Assembly: GCA_028554795.2 (NCBI GenBank)
Contig: CM068826.1
Coordinates: forward strand, 106,733,602-106,797,601
DNA length: 64,000 nt
Reading direction: 5' to 3'
Source of the DNA: Sinohyriopsis cumingii
Taxonomy: Eukaryota > Mollusca > Bivalvia > Unionida > Unionidae
The position numbers were made by a program, and so were the translations under genes. Positions 60,756-64,000 of this stretch are shown one piece after another (position 1 is the stretch's first letter; every line of letters begins with the position of its first letter). The notes under the pieces are model-generated. The model did not search any database and had not been told where the DNA came from. It saw only the letters and a list, made by a program, of their open reading frames with translations.

Positions 60756-61864
60756 CACAAAAATTATCTTACTATTAATTAATTTGTGACATGTTCCACT
60801 CAATGTGATAACTGTATTTTAAAATGGTTTTAACTTTATCTACCTATCAATCCAGTTTGATTTGTTTTTTTCCATCATTGTAGGGTATAAATAAGTGCTC
60901 CAGCAACGAAGAGATCATTGTACTTGCCTAATCTCTCTCTCTTTCTCAATGGTGAAATCCAATCACATGTGAACTGAAACAGTTTGGTATTGCTTCTAAC
61001 TGTATGGTTATAACTGTTTATTGTGCAAATCGTGTCAGTAAATTATCTGCATGTTTAAATGAAAAGGAAACCTCAATTGATAAGACAAAACGTTTGCATA
61101 ATACACTTTACACAGCTCAGTGAATCTGATTAAGGATTAGGAGTCAAAATTGGGACAATTATCAGGTCATACATGCTGAACAAACAAAATAACCCCATAG
61201 AAGAAGCTCAATGACCAAGTGTCCCAAAACTTTCATCATGGAAAACAATTACTGAACTAAAATGTCAAACAACTTGGGGAGCATTCAATAGGAAATGTTT
61301 TTACAATCACTTAGGGATTCCAATCATTATGATGTCTTTCCAGCAACTCTTTGTAATAAAGTACAGCTAAAATAGGACCACGTTATAAAATACTATGGAA
61401 TTTATATAAATTACTGAAAAAGAAATTATTTTTTTTACTTGACTTACTTTCATTAACTTGAAGAAAAGCATGTTATTCATGTACTAGCTTCTCTTTAGCC
61501 TCTATCTTTCCTAAGCACCAAGTCCCACATCCCATAGACCATACTGGAATAACTTCACTATGACTATCTGGAATTAGCTTCACTATGACTATTCATGCAG
61601 TATGTAACTGATTTTCACCAAAAGAGGGAAAAAATGCAGGAATAGTAAGGCCATTTTCGAAATAATAAGGAGAAAAAGTAGTAAAAAGGAGCAAATGGAC
61701 AAATTAGGACCACTGGAAAAACTGCACATTATCCCAAAACATATGGTGAATACTCACTATTTCTTGCAACGCAGAAATTTTCATTGATGAATCCATAATA
61801 GTGATGTAAAAATGATTTTGTTCTGAGGTAATACAAATTAAATGTGTACTTAAAAATCGTGTTC

Positions 61865-62030
61865 ACATAAAATAATTTCATATATGATATACAATTTCAT
61901 ATATGACATACAAATAATTTCATATTACAATTTCATAAATGACATAAATAATTTCATACATGACCTACAAATTCATGTAACATACACATTCATATATGAC
62001 ATGCACACAATTTCATATATAAATCTATAT
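61865..62030. repeat. Short AT-rich repeats
   Basis: Variants of aatttcatatatgacataca repeat about eight times with irregular spacing. Confidence 0.8.
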
Positions 62031-63359
62031 AAATGTATTGATATTGTGACTCTATCAATAAATGGTCTGTAATAACTTTATCAACATATTGTGCAACTAC
62101 AAAGACATACACGAATATATACCAATTTCCCTGCGTAAATTGCAAAAATTAAGCAAGGCAGAAATTCTTCTCAAGTTCTTTTGTAAGAATACTAAAATTT
62201 TATTATAAATACCTTTCTGTATTCATAGAATTCCTTTGGAAGTGGTTTGTACTACTCAGTTAAATTTATATGGCATTTAGATTACCATTATATCAACAGC
62301 GAACCAGTAAAAATTACAATAAAAGATGTTGATCAGCATACAGCTGAAGAAATAACATTTGACCATTGGCCAAACAATTCAAGTATTTCAGGTCATTGTG
62401 CTCCCAGTATAATTTGATGAGGTGCAATGTTAAACCTGAAATATGCCATTTTATACAAGGTAAGAGGTGCAGTGAAAAACCTATTCTTATTTGATACATT
62501 GCAATATTTTTGTTTCATTTTAATTTTCTGCTGTATACTATAAATAAAATTACTGCAAAAATGCAATGCTAATGTAAATGAGGTAACATAATTGCACAAC
62601 AAGAGGCATACCATTATGGAACTTTGATATGTAGGAAATTCTTAAAAGATACACTTTCAAACAGTGTGTTTTGTCTAGTGATAATATAATTCTTTTCTTG
62701 CCCTCACATCCTTTCTCCCTCTTTTCTAAAGACATTGGTAAAGAGCAAAGTGAGTTAAGTCCATTTTTACTAAAAAGTGAACAAAATATACAGAAAGCAT
62801 TTTGAAATGCTCCATACTTGTAATATGGAGTGTGTACTCTTCAGTTATGAAATGTTGCCCCATACAAATTAAACATTAAAACAAAACATTTTGTCAATTT
62901 TTGTACACCTTGGTCTAAGAGTTTTCAAAGATTGATTAAGAACGTCAAATGTCATGTTAGTTGTTAGCTGCAGACATTTGTCTATTTGGTTAATTATCCT
63001 CTTCAAAATGTGAACCAGACATAATTTAGCTTCAAATTTCTATTTTAATTTTTTTTAAATTGTATTTTTAATTCCTACTGGATGTAATTTGACCAGTAAT
63101 TATGAGCCACAACTGATACAATTCAATGCTACTTCATTTACCCTTTGAATTATCCTTAGTTTCTTCCATATGAGAATGCATTGCAATCTTTACTGTCATG
63201 CTTTTAATCTATATTTAATAAATCTTACCTTCTGTCATCACAATTTTTGTGCGTAGTATATTTAACTGTTGTTAAAGTTATACTGAAAATCATAATATAT
63301 CTGTAAAACATTTGCAGGTGATGTAGTCTTTATATCACTAAATACAGTTTACTAGTACA

Positions 63360-63433
<74 letters not shown>

Positions 63434-64000
63434 TACATATACACCCACACAAACACATGTGCACAAGCACACCCACCCTTCAGCATGTGAGAAAACCTGA
63501 TATAATGCAGCCCTTCATTGGAAAACAAGTTAGTTGCAACTTTGCATAAGTTTTTTTCATGTCCAAAACTAAGAGATAAAATGTGGATGAAGAGGAACCT
63601 AAGATCTAGGCTGTATCCAATGAGATTATATAAGCTTTGGCAACTCAATAAATACAAGTATGTAACTCCTAAATACTTTTTACTTTCTGAAATTTTGACT
63701 CTAGGTTGCAAATATCACAAAAAGAGTATCTGCAACAAAAAAAGAGATCGATCAAAGACTGATGATAACTGACTTCATTAAACATTTCCTTTTCTTTCCA
63801 AATGACTGATTGCTTAGAATAAATAATGATGACAAGGCTGAAAAAACTGCAACAAGTAGATACATAAATCAAATTTTGATTACACTATGCCAGTAAGTTG
63901 AACTGGGTTTTTTTGTATTGGTAACATAAAACTGCTTCAAATTATAAATGAATACGATATAAAACAAATGGCTGTGAAAGATATGTGTTTGTCAAGGTAA
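62031..64000. other. AT-rich, no gene seen
   Basis: Apart from the palindromic microsatellite at 63360, only short frames and AT-rich DNA. Confidence 0.4.
63360..63434. repeat. (TG)n(TA)n(CA)n palindromic microsatellite
   Basis: About 14 bases of TG repeats, 42 of TA repeats and 18 of CA repeats in a row, so the whole 75-base tract is close to its own reverse complement and could extrude as a cruciform. Confidence 0.97.

Overview
This is an AT-rich eukaryotic window. Its introns are several kilobases long, it carries many tRNA-headed SINEs and other transposon relics, and its exons are small and widely spaced. The SINE types and the gene content suggest a mollusc or another lophotrochozoan. 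No species can be named from the sequence, and that assignment is an inference.

One gene is recognised with confidence. EEF2KMT (FAM86 family, eEF2-lysine methyltransferase) lies on the + strand from 10116 to 40062 in eight coding exons. All splice phases agree and the exons give a 427-residue product. It has the SAM-binding motif VLELGSGLGLTG, the FSDCH segment and the AADVVY motif. It is longer than the roughly 330-residue human protein, mainly because of an acidic, serine-rich insert in exon 6. Its introns hold most of the window's SINEs, several minisatellites and a DIRS-like retroelement fossil.

To the left, on the - strand, an internal exon at 2637-2762 encodes an arginine/serine/lysine-rich segment resembling splicing proteins of the RNPS1 type; its next exon would lie outside the window. 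Upstream of it (2.8-9 kb) is a rearranged region. A ~600-bp segment occurs in three copies plus one fragment. Each full copy holds a possible 15-nt microexon between good splice signals. A head-to-head inverted duplication around 7.6 kb carries two possible first coding exons. The left first exon, the microexons and the RS exon have compatible phases.

Layout: 1.1-2.25 kb local repeats; 2.6-2.8 kb RS exon; 4.2-8.9 kb duplicated blocks with a SINE inserted; 9.1-10.1 kb intergenic/promoter area; 10.1-40.1 kb EEF2KMT; 40.8-41.2 kb and 52.9-54.0 kb non-autonomous DNA transposons; 41.9-42.5 kb a transposon-like element next to ~145-bp repeats; 49.25-49.92 kb a tandem repeat; the remaining right-hand third is AT-rich with no supportable coding exon. 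It could be intergenic, or intron or 3'-UTR of a gene outside the window.
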